Assembly (NCBI GenBank): GCA_009760855.2
Contig: WPIO01000001.1
Span: 2,033,501 to 2,097,500 of the forward strand
DNA length: 64,000 nt
From: Cristatella mucedo
Lineage: Eukaryota > Bryozoa > Phylactolaemata > Cristatellidae
Direction: 5' to 3'
This document shows, piece after piece, positions 26,219 through 38,604 of the stretch (positions are counted from its first letter, which is position 1; each line of letters starts with the position of its first letter). Both the position numbers and the translations under genes were made by a program. Below the pieces are notes generated by a model that had not been told where the DNA came from, ran no database searches, and saw only the letters and a program-made list of their open reading frames with translations.

Positions 26219-27224
26219 TAAAGCCTTAACCTAGATCGTGAGAATTTAAATGAATTTCGTCCAGACCTCCTTCCATCATTCGTATCCAAGACGATCGAAT
26301 GACAAGTGACGGTAAAGCAGCTAAGCGATTAAATGAATTCATCAGATCTTGCTAGATCTAGCTTCACAATCGGGATTCAGAGCTAACCATCCTAAGCGCT
26401 CTCCCGGCTTCACAATGACCTTCCAAGCAATGCTGATCAAGGTAGGGCTTCTCTGTTACGAACGCGGTGCGTGGCTTCCACGTCCGGTCAAAACTAGGCC
26501 CGCCAACTCGTACTGGTGCGCGTCGTCTCAGCCGACGCACGACGACTAACGGTGACGCCGTCTGTAACTTGTAGCACGGCTAGTTACTAGTAGGTACTAG
26601 GTGCCCCAATACAAGCAGGTACGCCGGCTATTTATCAGAAACACAGCAGCGACGACAGGCGCTCGTACCTTAGCATATCAAAGTCCGTAGACATAATACA
26701 GACATGTCTATTTAACAGCAGCGGACGGTTACAGACGTACTCCAACGACAATGTGGCCTAGAGCTCACGTAAGTTTCAATGTCAATGACCCAAGTGTCGA
26801 ATACTGACTCTTACTCGAATAATCACTGTCCCCTATCTCAGGGAGCCCGACTTTTATACGGCCTCAGCGATAAACCGTCGCATAATCTCGTAATCGCGAA
26901 TAATAGCTAACCGCCATAATTCGGCTGGCTTAGCTCGAGCCGCCGCGGTTGCATCTCTGCTGGTACTACTACTACTTGATCTATCTGTTTTATTTGAGGC
27001 TATTGAACACCAGATCCTCCTGGAGCACATCTTCACAGACGTAGGCATCACTGATACAGTGATACCTACATTGGGTTAGGTGCTACTTCGGTGAGAGATT
27101 TCAGAGTGTAGATGTAAATAGCCATCGATACGCTGACCGCTGACCTAGTAGAGTCAACCTTTCCAGAAGCTACAGTTACCCATTGAGTCCATTCCGACAG
27201 GGCATTTAGGAATAATAATAATAA

Positions 27225-27375
27225 CGAGCAGTTTGCTGCCCGTGGACTCGCTTCGCTGAGTCATAGTAGTTCTGTCACGAAGACAACGCTGTGCCGTCTT
27301 GCCTCGTGACGAAAGTATGCCACCTTTCCTCGTGATGAAAGTGCGCTATCTTATGGCGTGATGGACTTTCTCGCT
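27225..27375. repeat. Dispersed repeat, short copy
   Basis: GTGGACTCGCTTCGCTGAGT, GAAGACAACGCTGTGCC and GATGGACTTTCTCGCTTTAA are shared with 11260-12060. It abuts a LINE-A tail at 27397-27445. Confidence 0.7.
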
Positions 27376-27396
27376 TTAAGTAGTAGAGATACATAT

Positions 27397-27445
27397 GCAT
27401 AGCGCCCTCAGAGGACTGAATCTCTTTCTGGGCACTTTACAGACT
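27397..27445 (-). mobile_element. LINE-A 3' tail fragment
   Basis: GCGCCCTCAGAGGACTGAAT and CTCTTTCTGGGCACTTTAC, minus orientation. Confidence 0.6.
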
Positions 27446-27964
27446 CTAGCGGAAACATCCCTGCTGGTCTCGTGTGACGTAGTACATACACCAGCCCCAC
27501 CGAACCGATGACAGTTGGCTACATCAGAGAGGTCAGAGACCTTGTTCCACATGCCTTGTTGCCTGAAAAGATTAGAAAAAAATATTGGTATGCTCGGCAG
27601 CTAGTCGCAACTATCGTGAACACTTACATCCTGACATACAGCAATTTAGGGGCACTAGTACCAATAAAAGAGCGACGGCACAGCGGTGGTCAATCGAGAC
27701 ATAGCACTAGCGATCCATCGTGACGTAGTCGTATATTACAAGTAACAATATCCATTGCAGCTATGAAAGCCAAAGAAGGCCAAAAAGTAAGTAACCATAG
27801 AATCTAGGAATGAAAAAAAATGCACAACTGCTAAAAGGAAGGGCTGCCTTAACGTGAAGTGCACACTGCTTGACTTTGCTGGCTCTTCAGGACCACGATT
27901 TTTACAACACTGCCCATACGATCTGCAGCGACTGTCAGGACATGGCACATGAGCGAATGTCACA
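27446..27964. other. No gene recognised
   Basis: Two short open frames without recognisable domains. Confidence 0.35.
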
Positions 27965-28167
27965 CAAGGCTCACAGAGTATTCTAGCGATTCAGAACGTG
28001 GAAAAATGGGCAGTGCGAGGGAGATTCTTGGAGAGCCAATTAGCTGTGTAGGATTACATCGAATCGCAGGCGAACGTACGGCTGAACCGCGAGTAGACGC
28101 ATCTCGGTAGCCCTGCCGCGAATGAAACAGGTGCATGAGTACAGCTGCTAGCGTGGAGCGTTGCTGT
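27965..28167. repeat. Dispersed ~200-bp repeat, copy 2
   Basis: Near-identical to 18480-18690, ending at the shared GCGTGGAGCGTTGC, right at the edge of the satellite array. Confidence 0.85.
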
Positions 28168-28189
28168 AGCTGCAGCCGACGGGTTCGAC

Positions 28190-30410
28190 GAGTTACCGCA
28201 ATCCACCGAAATCCACCGAAATCCACTATAATTAGGATAGCAACGACCAGGCGTAAGCATTGCCGAGCTCAGATTTTTCGCTGATATTGTAGTATACGTT
28301 CAAATTTTTCCGTCCACAAAATTTCATGTAGCTGCGCACCACACGTGCACTTATGCAAATGAGCTTTGGCGCTGGACGCCTGTACCGCAATCCGCCCAAA
28401 TCCACCAAAATCCATTCTAGTTCTCGTCAAATCCACCCAAAATCTGCTGCAAATAGCTCCAAAAAGTCTGGAATATCAAACTAAGCTACACGCACAATGT
28501 ACACAGAAAATTTCACGCGATTCCGCTCACGCGTTTCACGAAGTCCACTGAAATGAGATTGCAGTGTCCCAGTCCAATACCGCAATCTACCGTAATCCAC
28601 CACAATCCACTGCATTCTACCATGCAACGAAAGAAATCCTGATTGAAAAGCTCCTTTTTTGATTGCATGTGACAGCACACTCTGCAAAAATTGCATTAAA
28701 CAAATTTCACTTGGATTGGCACGGCCGTTCTCGTGCAATGCGCTGCAATAGACTCCAGTAGCCCGGGCCAATACCGCAATCCACTTCAATCCACAGAATC
28801 CACCACATAAAAAATCGAAATACATTGCGCCGAGCTCCAGTTTTTATTGCATATTAAAGTGCACCATGCTGTGTGCACAACCACGTAAAATAAAAAAAAA
28901 ATTGTGCAATCTCGCACTGTGGCAATAGGCGGCAATCGCCTGAAATGTGTTGGAAAACTACGGCAATCCACTCCATTCCACTGCAAATCATCCTCAAATC
29001 GCCACCGCGAAGCTCTAATTGGCATTGCATATAGGACTAGACTCAGTTCAAAGTGCATCCAGAAAATGTCGCTCCATTTTGCACACGTGTTCTCGTGCAA
29101 TGAATTGCAATCGACTGCAACGATCTGGTCCCATACTGCAATCCACCTCAATCCGCCGAAGTCCACTGCAATCTGCTATACAGCGACCAGAAAGCGTACA
29201 CTAGAAGCTCTAATCATGATTTCGTGCTTCTTTACTCTTCGGTTATTGTGTACTTGCATGACTTCACTGTAATTGCCTCGGCCATTCTGCAGCAATGCAC
29301 TGCAATCGACTGCAAGTGCCTGGGCCAGTACGTCAATGTACCGCAACCCGCCGAAAAACGACCAGAATACGTACACTTTAAGCTTTAATAGTGATTGCAC
29401 GTTGATCTAACTTTTGGTTATTGTGTAATCCCACAATTTCACTACAATCACCTCGATCATTCGGCAGCAATGCACTGCAATTGCCCGGGCCAATTCCTCA
29501 ACTTACAGCAATCTGATGCAAAATGCCCCGAAATCGGTTTCGCAATCGTCCAATTTTTAATGCATGTTACAAAGCACACTGGTTAAAGTCAACCACATCA
29601 TTTTAAGGAATTGCGCTCGTACAATCTCGGGCAATGCATGGCAATCTACGGCAACGGCTCGGCTCGAAGCAGCAATCCACTACTATCCGTGGCAAGTTGA
29701 CACTAAATTGGCGGCACAAAGTGCCGATAGTCATCGCATTTCACAATTCTTTGTGCTAAAAGTGAAACCGTAGGACTTTCAAGCTATTTTACACGTTAAT
29801 TGTCAACAATACGCGGCAATTGACAGCAATGGCAGGGACCAATACCGAAATCCGTAGCAAATCGACGAGAAATCGGCTGCACAAAGCTCCAATTCTCATT
29901 CCACGTAACATCTTACTTCGTTCACACATACTTTCAACCAGCTCTGACCGTTCAATCTTGGGCAATGCATGGTAACAGACGGCAATTGCCCGGGAAAATA
30001 CAACAATCCATTATGGTCCATCGCGAATCACTGGAAAGTGACTAAGCCAAGATCAATTATCTTACCTGTCACAGCTCACTGTGTTAAAAGTGCAATGAAA
30101 TCCTTTCAACCAATCGCGAACGTACAATCGCGAGCAATAAACGGCAATCGACAGCAATGTCCTCGGCCAATACCCCAATTCCCGGCGAATTGAAGAGAAA
30201 TTGGCAGCTCGGAGGCCTCAATTGTCATTCCATATAACATTCCGCTGCATCCAAAGTAAAATCGTGGAACTTTCAAGATGTTTTGTTTGGTAACTGTCAG
30301 CAATGCACGGCAATCAACAGCAATGGTATGGGCCGATAGCGAAATCCGTGGAAAATCGACAAGATTAGCTGCAATAGACTGCAAATCTCATTCCACGTAA
30401 TATGTACCTG
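28190..30410 (+). repeat. Diverged tandem array, about 13 units of 156-195 bp
   Basis: An anchor (TACCGCAATCCACC and variants) recurs at 28194, 28383, 28578, 28772, 28959, 29134, 29329, 29494, 29669, 29843, 29999, 30171 and 30337. Before most anchors stands GCAATCGACTGCAATG-like sequence and CCYGGGCCAA. A weaker AGCTCCAATT...CATTGCATGT block lies between anchors. Early units are about 175-195 bp and later ones about 156-175 bp. The decamer (CAATCCACYG) is itself repeated two to four times per unit. Open frames in the array are by-products. Confidence 0.85.
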
Positions 30411-30579
30411 TGCGCGTGCAAAATGTTCACCCATTTTGCATAATCTTTACCCGTGGCTTAAAGTAAAGAGAGTTTGAGATGCTGGAAGGAACCATAAGCA
30501 CGAAGCTTGTGCACAAGTAGGATTCGAACCGCGCTCGAGCATCAGAATGGATTTAGAGTTATCGCCAGTCTCAATTGTG

Positions 30580-30720
30580 GGATGTCGTGAACAATTGAGT
30601 CAAACAGCTGATAGATTAAGCTCAGGACCCGGGCAGTGATTATACCACCATCGTTGCCGCTCACAATGTCGTTGTACCAATGCTCTCAGTGTTGCAGTCG
30701 GCCCCTGAGTAATGACCTCG
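30580..30720 (-). mobile_element. LINE-B reverse transcriptase fragment
   Basis: CGGGCAGTGATTATACC and CTCACAATGTCGTTG match the minus copy at 47380-47490. Confidence 0.45.
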
Positions 30721-30789
30721 AGGTCACCTCAGCAGTTCTTTGTCGCATTCGATCGTGTCATGCGGTCTTAGAGTAATGGATGTCATCAT

Positions 30790-31190
30790 TCACGTTGAAG
30801 CTGGTATGTTTATCACTTCAAAAAAAGATCTTGGCTTGAAAATATGAGCTGGCTGTACATAAACGTCTCTTTTAGTAAGTCCTATAGCGACAGCCTCAAT
30901 CATTTTAGTAGCCAGTGAAGTGGTGCTCTCAAGGATTCCAGACAACCAAGAAGGAAACCGCGAGTTCTCGACAGTCTGTAATGAAATAGCGGACACAAGT
31001 ATTTGATTTGGAGCTTGGCGGACTTGGACATTTAGTTCAGTAAGAACTTGATCAACGGACTCGGTCACACATTTCACTCGTTCACTTCGACGGGACGCTC
31101 TGAGCCAACAGTCACGCACACCCTGCAGTCGTCGTGCACATCCTTCGACGAGAAGCAGCAATGTCTTCCGGTCGATCAAATACTGGTGCA
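30790..31190 (-). CDS. Unrecognised open frame, possible terminal exon
   Basis: A minus frame of about 135 codons with balanced composition (LIDRKTLLLLVEGCARRL, SVDQVLTELNVQVRQAPNQI, HIFKPRSFFEVINIPAST) ends at TGA. It has no early ATG. A usable acceptor (TTTCGCTCTGCACCAG) lies before YLIDRK, so it could be a 3'-terminal exon or a piece of an unknown transposon. No domain is recognised. Confidence 0.3.
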
Positions 31191-32770
31191 GAGCGAAATT
31201 CCAACTTCTACCCACTAGGCTACGCTTTGCTCTTTGCTACGGGAGACGACATCAGTTGGCTATAGCACGAATACCAAAACTGCTTAGAATTTTTTGAGTT
31301 GAGTTGTGGAAAACTGTCCGGTTTGTCATGCACTCAGTCTATAGCTTTTTTGGAGTTTAAGAGGGAGATGCTTAGGCATATGTGCTTTCTCGACACTACC
31401 TGGCTCTATATTCCACAGCCCGGAGATCGGTACTTTGAAGGAACTGGTCACTTGCTTATGATGACAGTACATAAGGTGGCGAAATAGCTCACCTAACGGC
31501 AAACAGTCTAGTTCATCTTATCATCTTGAACGTTCTCCGTGGCCGTAAGCTCTCGCTGTGTTCGGGTCAGTCTTTTGCCTCTCTAGCCATCAGGTGGGAA
31601 GTCACACTCTGCTGTCTCACAATCTCTCTCTCTCTCTCTCCTCTCTCCGGCTTAGCGTCGATGGCAAACGTTTTACTCGCTCGTTTAGCTCTTCCGTAAC
31701 GTTTTACCCACTCGCCCCGTTTCTTCCGTTCCCCCGAGTTTTCTTTGCAATTTGCTTCTCATACTTGGTATGCCTAATTAAATTAAACTAAATGATAATT
31801 AAACCCTAATTCAATTAAATAGGCATTTGTGGGACTACAGGCAGGCCGTGAGTATATACAGTGTATGTACGTACGTTGACTGCTAGATAACCAACAAAAA
31901 GCCTTCTAATACAAGTTAAGTCCTAATAAGTCAATGATGAATAAAAACAAGAAAGCAGTTTGGATTAATGAATTAAACAATCCTTTAGGCCAGTAGATGT
32001 CTGTTCCAGGAACAGTCTAGGGTACAGGGTGCAGCAGATATCTCGTGCATGTAAACATAGCAGGAGTACGTGAGTCCGTGGGTCGCTAAACACAAGTCGC
32101 TGAAGTTATGCCAAAATTGTTCTCTTTGTAAAATGCATATCATTCACACGACGGTACAGGTATGAAGGCCTCACTGAAAAATAATTACGGAAGATAATGT
32201 ACAAGATTGCATTTGCAGCCACAGCAAACACTCTCACAGTGGCCATTGAATAAATAATTTAGGTAATGAATTATGGAATAATGGTGAGTAGGCTCTTTGT
32301 AGTATAAATGGTAGTAGTATGAATGGTGAGTAGGCTCTTTGTCGCCGAGTTATGTAATAAAGAATATGTAAGCTGCGGAGATTATCTCTCGGTGGAGCGA
32401 ATAGCAACAAATAGCCAGACAGGGACAGTCAGTCTTAGTAATGGTCTGCTCAAGTTTTAAGTAAATTAAAATTCACTGTCTTTTTTATCAATTTTTTAGG
32501 AATATTTGACGAACGTTTTTGTTTAAGTATTTTTAACATCATGAATCTGGATATTAATTTTTTCTCATTTTTTTGTGGTTACACAATAGTAAATACAGTT
32601 TTAATTAGCAACGTCCCCGCGGGGTTTGTACAGGATATGCTAGGACCAAAAGGCATGCCGACGTGGTATCTACCAAGTACTTAGTTATGACGAATCTAGT
32701 CTCAGCGAATATCAAAATTAACGAACTTAAGATTATTAGTCTACAAACGTTTAATCTCAGTTCATACGTG
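31191..32770. other. No gene recognised
   Basis: A short (TC)n tract lies at 31622-31648. A direct repeat (GGTGAGTAGGCTCTTTGT) appears at 32283 and 32323. Confidence 0.4.
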
Positions 32771-32774
32771 TACT

Positions 32775-33350
32775 ACGTTAACAAAAATAAAAATAATAAC
32801 AATAAATACATTTGTATACCGCTCTCAGGGAACTTCTCTTTCTAGGCACTTTGCATTTGCTGCAAAGGAAGAATGATCGAGCGTTTAATGGTAGCACGGT
32901 CAATGTCAACAAGTATAACATGGTTAGAGGTGACGTACATGGGATCATCGGGCAAATAGCGTTTATCGTTACCGGCAGCATACACAGAGTCAATACGCAT
33001 AAGCATACCAAGGACGAATCACATAAACCCACTAAATAGCGTGATCAATTGATGCATTTTAACTTATTCTTAAATGTCATCAAGTCAAGTGATGTTGTAA
33101 TGCTAGTCGGAATTGAGTCCCCGGATTTGGGAGCAGACGTTAATGGCAAAATCAACTAACCCTTCTCCACGCATGACAAGCAAGCTTTGCCTTATATGTA
33201 AATATCTGCTCGCAATGACACTTGTCCCAAAAGACATAAGCTACAATTTCTTTTTAGCTATCTTCTGAATAATTGGCAGGTGTTGCCGCTCGGAGAGCGT
33301 ATGAGACATACGCATGAACTTGCTGGCTCTCAAGTGGATCCTAGCAGGCA
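32775..33350 (-). mobile_element. LINE-A 3' region
   Basis: Begins with AATAATAACAATAAATAC, then the LINE-A tail (CAGGGAACTTCTCTTTCTAG), the 3' UTR (ACATGGTTAGAGGTGACGTA, CCAAGGACGAATCACAT) and a decayed ORF2 C terminus. Confidence 0.75.
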
Positions 33351-33559
33351 TAATCTTAAAAAAATTGGAGCGTCGTGTTGAATTTTTTCGTCCAAATACT
33401 GACTTACAGCAGCCCAAATGAAGAGAATAGGTAAGCTCTAGACAGAGCTTGCTTTAGTAGCATGAGCGGTGGAGTAGTAGCTCCTGCACCTTGAGTGGGA
33501 TCGAGCATGCTAATTAGCAGTGATTTAAGAGATTGAAAGATTGAATTTAAAGATTTAAA

Positions 33560-33739
33560 ATGCCCGCGGTCATCGAGGAGGTCATCGAGGATTTCGAGGT
33601 CATTGAGGAGGTCATCGAGGATTTCGAGGTCATCGAGGAGGTCATCGAGGATTTCGAGGTCATCGAGGAGGTCATCGAGGATTTCGAGGTCATCGAGGAG
33701 GTCATCGAGGATTTCGAGGTCATCGAGGAGGGCACCTAG
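33560..33739 (+). CDS. 59-codon repeat ORF (VIEEVIEDFE)n
   Basis: ATG (context TTTAAAATGC) opens MPA, five copies of the decapeptide VIEEVIEDFE, then VIEEGT and TAG. The DNA is a nearly perfect 30-bp tandem repeat. The opposite strand is also open (a Ser/Met/Thr repeat), which weakens the case for a gene. No promoter or homologue is recognised. Confidence 0.25.
   Translation: MPAVIEEVIEDFEVIEEVIEDFEVIEEVIEDFEVIEEVIEDFEVIEEVIEDFEVIEEGT
33569..33730. repeat. 30-bp minisatellite, about 5.4 units
   Basis: The unit contains GAGGAGGTCATCGAGGATTT plus CGAGGTCATC. Only one substitution is visible among the units. Confidence 0.95.
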
Positions 33740-34825
33740 ATTTCGAGCATCCTGAACCTGCTGTCCTTACCTGAATTGTTATGTCGTGTGAATAAATGTC
33801 TCAGAATCTCATCCCATTTTCTTCAGGAAGCCCCAAATCGCTTCCTCGAAAATAAAACCTCTCACCAGGGAAAGAAGTGGGAGAGTCTCTCAGCAGCAAT
33901 TTAGCAAATGAAGACGGAAACAGATCGTACTGCATAGCTAGTTCAATTTGCGCGAAGCTCCTTGATGTATTGCTGATTTGCCCCTGACGCTGTTAAGAAG
34001 CGACCCGCGAAGTATTTATATGCGCCCGGTACTTCTTTGCAGGTCGCAGCTTTGAAATGTGGACATACGGTCTATTAAAGGTTCGCTCTTGCCCGCACAC
34101 TTCGGTGATTTCACCTCGAACGGCAGCAGAGGCCTGTCCGGACTTGCACGACGAGTTTGCAGTAGAAAACATTGCCGGCTACGTTTATACAAGCGTGTTC
34201 TGACCATTTTTTCGCTGGGAATGATCGATCCGCTGGGAATGATCGATCCGCGGCGACGATCTGGTTTTCTGGGTCTAATTGCTCGGCTAATTAAGCAATC
34301 AATCCTCTCCTCTCATGCTGTCAACGCAGGGCTTAGATTTCTGGCATTTACATGCTCTGATCGAACACAAATCGCCCGAATCGACGCGTTCGCTTTTAAA
34401 TTAAAATCGGATGCCGAGCTGCAACCACAAAGTCTTTTGCCGTCGGCGATCAGGGCTGCGTGGCATTACACACATAGGTTCAGACAAATTGCGTGGGGAG
34501 AGTACCCAACATGCAGACTATCGCTGAGTCGTCTACCAACCCACGAATGGTCGGTTGACCGCATGTGGTAATTCAGGGCTGGCGCAATTGAAGCAGTAAT
34601 TTTATATTTAGAACAACCAGAGGTCGCTTGCCATTGGAGTGAGAGCACAAAAACTTTGCTTCAAGCCGAACCAGCAATCTAATATGCACTTTAAAGTTTA
34701 TCTTAAATGTCTGAGTGTGTATCTGCTGTCAAATCTGTATCTTAATGCTCGCTGTCAAATTCCGGCTCACGTTAGGGCCCTGCCCAAGCCATGAACGAAC
34801 AGAGCTTTCATAAATGTAATGTAAT
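33740..34825. other. No gene recognised
   Basis: A 170-codon plus frame at 34059-34571 has no recognisable domain and contains a short direct repeat (GGGAATGATCGATCCG-like, twice at about 34216-34250). Confidence 0.35.
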
Positions 34826-36700
34826 GTCTTGCCTATCCGTCTCTAACTTTTTTCTCCACAAAGCCACAACGACCATGTGGGTGTTACGCAGGAGAGTTTT
34901 GAATAGCCCACTCACAGCCTAAGCGGCTTTCGGTACGCATTCGGTAGCCAATAGACTTCGACTAACAAAACAAAGAGAAAGTGGGAAGCATAGCAGAGTC
35001 AAGAGAGCAGTTGAGGTAGTGAGTAGCATGGAAGTAGCAGCTCAGGACCGCTGAAAACGACGAGCCATAGTCGGCTGCACGAGAGTAGTTGTCGTTTCGT
35101 TAGAAGAGCAGTTACAGCGGAGTGCTGAATCTTGAATCCCGATTGAAATTTTTCTGACATTTCAGTCTTTCTAATGCGCTATCAGCTGCTTAACAACAAT
35201 TTTTTCAAGAATCTTTGACAAAAAGGGAAGAAAGGAAATTGGTGATAGTTTGCAAGAACCTCTGGGCCTAATCAAGGCTTTTTAAGTACTGATCTAACGA
35301 TTACCTATTTGAAGGACTTGGGTACGAGCTCTTTTTTCAAAGAAGCATTCTCGGTTATGGCAGGGCTAAGTTGGTCTGCCAGTGAAGACCACAGAGATGA
35401 TGGTCTAGGGTCTTCAGGAGACGAGCTCTTTTTGCTAGACCTTGTTAAGGTAGCCACATTGCATGCAAAAACCTCGGAAAACCTTTTAAGGAAGATCGCA
35501 GGTTGGGATTGTACAATTGATTTAGTTGGAGGCTTTATGGAGGCACGAATGTACACAATATTTTTTCAGTAAAGAATGCTGAACACTTTTCGGCTGAGCC
35601 GTTAATATCTGGGGAGTCAGACCTCTCAGCATTAGCCAGTAAATTGATTACTGTCTTTTATAAATCAGTTTTGGGTCCTACTGGCATGACTCAAGTTTTC
35701 GATTGAAAAAAGAACCCCTGGCTTTCTTGAGCTTTCGGTTGTAAACTCGAACGAAGTCTTTGAAATTGACTAGATCTGCATCAGACCCGGATTTCCTAAA
35801 ACGACACTCAAGCCTGTGCTTAACACGGTGCATCTTTTAAAGTTTCTTTTGTAAATTGAAAGGAGTCTCAACGACTCTATACACGGATAGAATGAACGGG
35901 AGCATACTTGTCAAGAGCACTACTAAGTGTCATGTTCACTGCATCAGTGAGGGTATCGAGGCTGTCGGTCGAGTCTGGGTGCAGATCGAGAAGACCTGCA
36001 TCACAAACAGATTTAAAAATGTGTCTATGTCAATGCTTTTTGAGTTACATCGCTGGACAAGTTCGACATCACGCTGTCCTTACAAGGGAGCAGGAACAGT
36101 AAACGAGACCAAACAATGATCCGAGAGGGTCATTGGGCACACCACAAGGTCAGTGCGGAGGACATCCTTAGTGATCGCGCGATCTAGAATATGGCCACCG
36201 ACGTGGGTGTTATGATTAACGTGTTGGACCAAACCTAAATTCTCGTCAAGAAATGAGCGGACCTGGCTGTTGATAGCGCTGCCAACGTGAATAATGAAGT
36301 CTCCAGCAATCAGTAACGGGCTGTCACGCATCATTATTTTATCGAGGAACTCCGAAAACTCAGCTGTAAACAAGTGGAGACAGCCAGGAGGTCGGTATAT
36401 CACAACAGTGAGAGGCATTGTCTTTGATGAGGATTTGATTGCAACTGATTCAAACGATGGCCCATGCGAAAAGCTGCACATCTTATAGTAAAACCATTCA
36501 CGAACAACAATTGCAACCCGCCACCAACCTTGTCAGAACGCATGGACAGAGAGTGAGAACCCAGGGGGGGGGGGTGGGCTCAGATATACAGGTATGTGAA
36601 CATGGCGGCATCCAAGTTTCGGTTAGCAGAAATGCACTTAGCTTCTCATGGACAGCCTGATCTCGGACAAGTAACCCCCTGGTTTTTAGCGAGCGGACAC
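34826..36700 (-). mobile_element. LINE-B copy, internally deleted
   Basis: The endonuclease C terminus at 36481-36080 shows SPLLIAGDF and LSDHCLVSFTV, the EEP-type catalytic region. The N-terminal reverse transcriptase region lies at 35830-35110. The 3' end lies at 35105-34826. About 1.1 kb of the RT core, present at 42605-43711 in the plus copy, is missing at the 35105 junction. Sequence up to about 37000 may be its 5' part. Confidence 0.85.
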
Positions 36701-37439
36701 ACGGTAGGCGTAATTGAAGAGGCTGTCCAACAACTGTGCGTTGCTGATTAAGTGGCTTGCATTCAAGTTGACGTGTAGCCGGCCTAGCAGACGCATCCCC
36801 TTCGAATTTGAATTGGATCTTAGTAACGCCGCGGGTCGAAGTTTCACAACATGCTGAGGCACATCAGGCGAGCTACTACCGTAACAAGTGCAATTCAGCG
36901 CTTACAATTTACGGGTTATGGGATTGATAGCCAAGCTGTTGATTGGGCGAAGGCAGGATGCAGGGAGGTTCTGGCTGACTTGCCAAAGAAGGCCCGCCGG
37001 TAAGTATTGACGAATGGCGACATCGCATCTTATGCTAAGCAGCTTCTGTTTTTCGTAGTATATTCGACGACTGCTCATGAATAGTCACAGAGAGGAGAGG
37101 GCAGCCGAATACCCGAAGATATCACGTAGAAATCAGGTAGAGGTCCACGCGACGCTAGGAGTCGCCCGAGGCAGCTCTCTAGTTCGGATAAATGAAAGAA
37201 GACAGGAGTTTCCCTAGGTTTGGCAGATCATCCAGCTACACAAGGTCAAGAATCAAAGCTGGTGCTGCCGCTACACCGAACCAGAAGCTTCTCTTTTGAT
37301 CGGCTATTAACCAAATACAACTTACTAGAATTTTTTGCAATTAGCGATTGCATTCGAGAGCCAAACAAGCTAACCTAGGTTGTAAAATACTGCAGCTTGC
37401 ATTATAATATATCGATGAAAAAAGCTCTCATTAAAAATA

Positions 37440-37605
37440 AGAAACTGCTCCTCTTCAAATGCTAGTCACCTCTAACAATGTTATGCTTGTCATTGAGCAT
37501 TCTACCACTAACCATTCGATCATGCTTCCTTTGCAGAGAATGTAAAGTGCCTAGAAAGAGATTGAGTTCTCCGAGGGTGCTATAACCAATGTATTATTAT
37601 AAGTA
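37440..37605 (+). mobile_element. LINE-A 3' tail
   Basis: GCAGAGAATGTAAAGTGCC, AGAAAGAGATTGAGTTCTCC, then GTATTATTATAAG. Confidence 0.7.
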
Positions 37606-38604
37606 GTACTATAATCTTGCAGTTGCCCGGTACAGCCACATTTTAGTGTACACCGGCATGCATTCTAGCAGGGCCAGCACCTGCAGCAGCACCCACTCAG
37701 GTAAATGACAGATCATTGAGAGTCGAGATAGAAAGATTAGTAGAAAGTTAGCCTAGAGATCGTACTATGCCAAGTACACACAAAGCAGACTAACAGAAGC
37801 GAAGGGTAACACAAGCAAAAGTCTGCATGGGATCGTGGAGGAAGACAGATCTAGGTGATGCAAACGATCAAGCAAAGAATGCTGTGTCATAGGTAATGTG
37901 CCCCAGCACACGGATGCACGTAGAAAAACCATTAGTGGGATGACAATTAAATTTTGGCAACGTAAGCTCATATCATATGACTGACGTCATGAGCGAATGC
38001 ACGACGACAAGCAACGGTTAAAGCAAGGCCTGCAGGGCTGTCCCAGAGCAGTCAGCCACGACGTCGTGGTAAAGGCGACGCCTCGCACCAGATGAAGCAG
38101 GCAACGCGACAGCTGCACATCCAGCCGGCAGATAGGCCTATATACACTGCTGCTTAGACGGCTACGAGCACTGACACGGGTCATGCCAAGACTGATGCAG
38201 CGCAACGTCGTGAGTTATATAGCATGCCGAGATCAAGATAATGTAACGTCCCCAGCATGACAAAATGGCATAAACAAGTGCACCTTCTGACAACGGGCTT
38301 CGTGACATAGCAAGGAAAAATAACAGCAACAACAACGACAGCGAGACTGATCAGGCACGGGCGATGCACCGGTGATGCAAAACTGAGATTGCACGACGCT
38401 ATGAGCTTTCCTGGTTTCCACCTCAGCATCGGTAACAAGTTACAATACCACAGGCACCTACGAAACCTATGCTTAGCCGTCATAAAAAAATAAATAAAAG
38501 ACGGTATAACTATGGGAGGAGAACCTTGCACTATGCGAGACCCGTAGGGGGACAGCATACGATAGGCAACGACCAGACGAGTCAGCGTCGCACACGGGCA
38601 TGCT
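37606..38604. other. Downstream of TRIM stop (3' UTR side), no element recognised
   Basis: No TTTATT (minus-strand AATAAA) was noticed close to the stop, so the 3' end of the TRIM mRNA is not placed. Open frames overlap the TRIM 3' end in other frames. Confidence 0.4.

Larger units (their letters stand above)
24011..27220. other. No gene recognised; scattered repeat pieces
   Basis: A LINE-B tail-like fragment lies at 25140-25255 and a SINE-1 at 26095-26218. Short duplications (AAGTGGCCTAGGCCG twice, GGTTATAATCTG twice) occur near 25720-25810. Open frames here resemble no known protein. Confidence 0.4.

Noticed and set aside
28481-30384. Protein-like frames of 60-126 codons in the satellite array
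   Set aside because: They follow the repeat period and occur on both strands, with no domain or conserved codon pattern.
28190-30410. CRISPR-like spaced repeats
   Set aside because: Anchors are degenerate, spacers are 140 bp or more and are themselves related. The context is eukaryotic.
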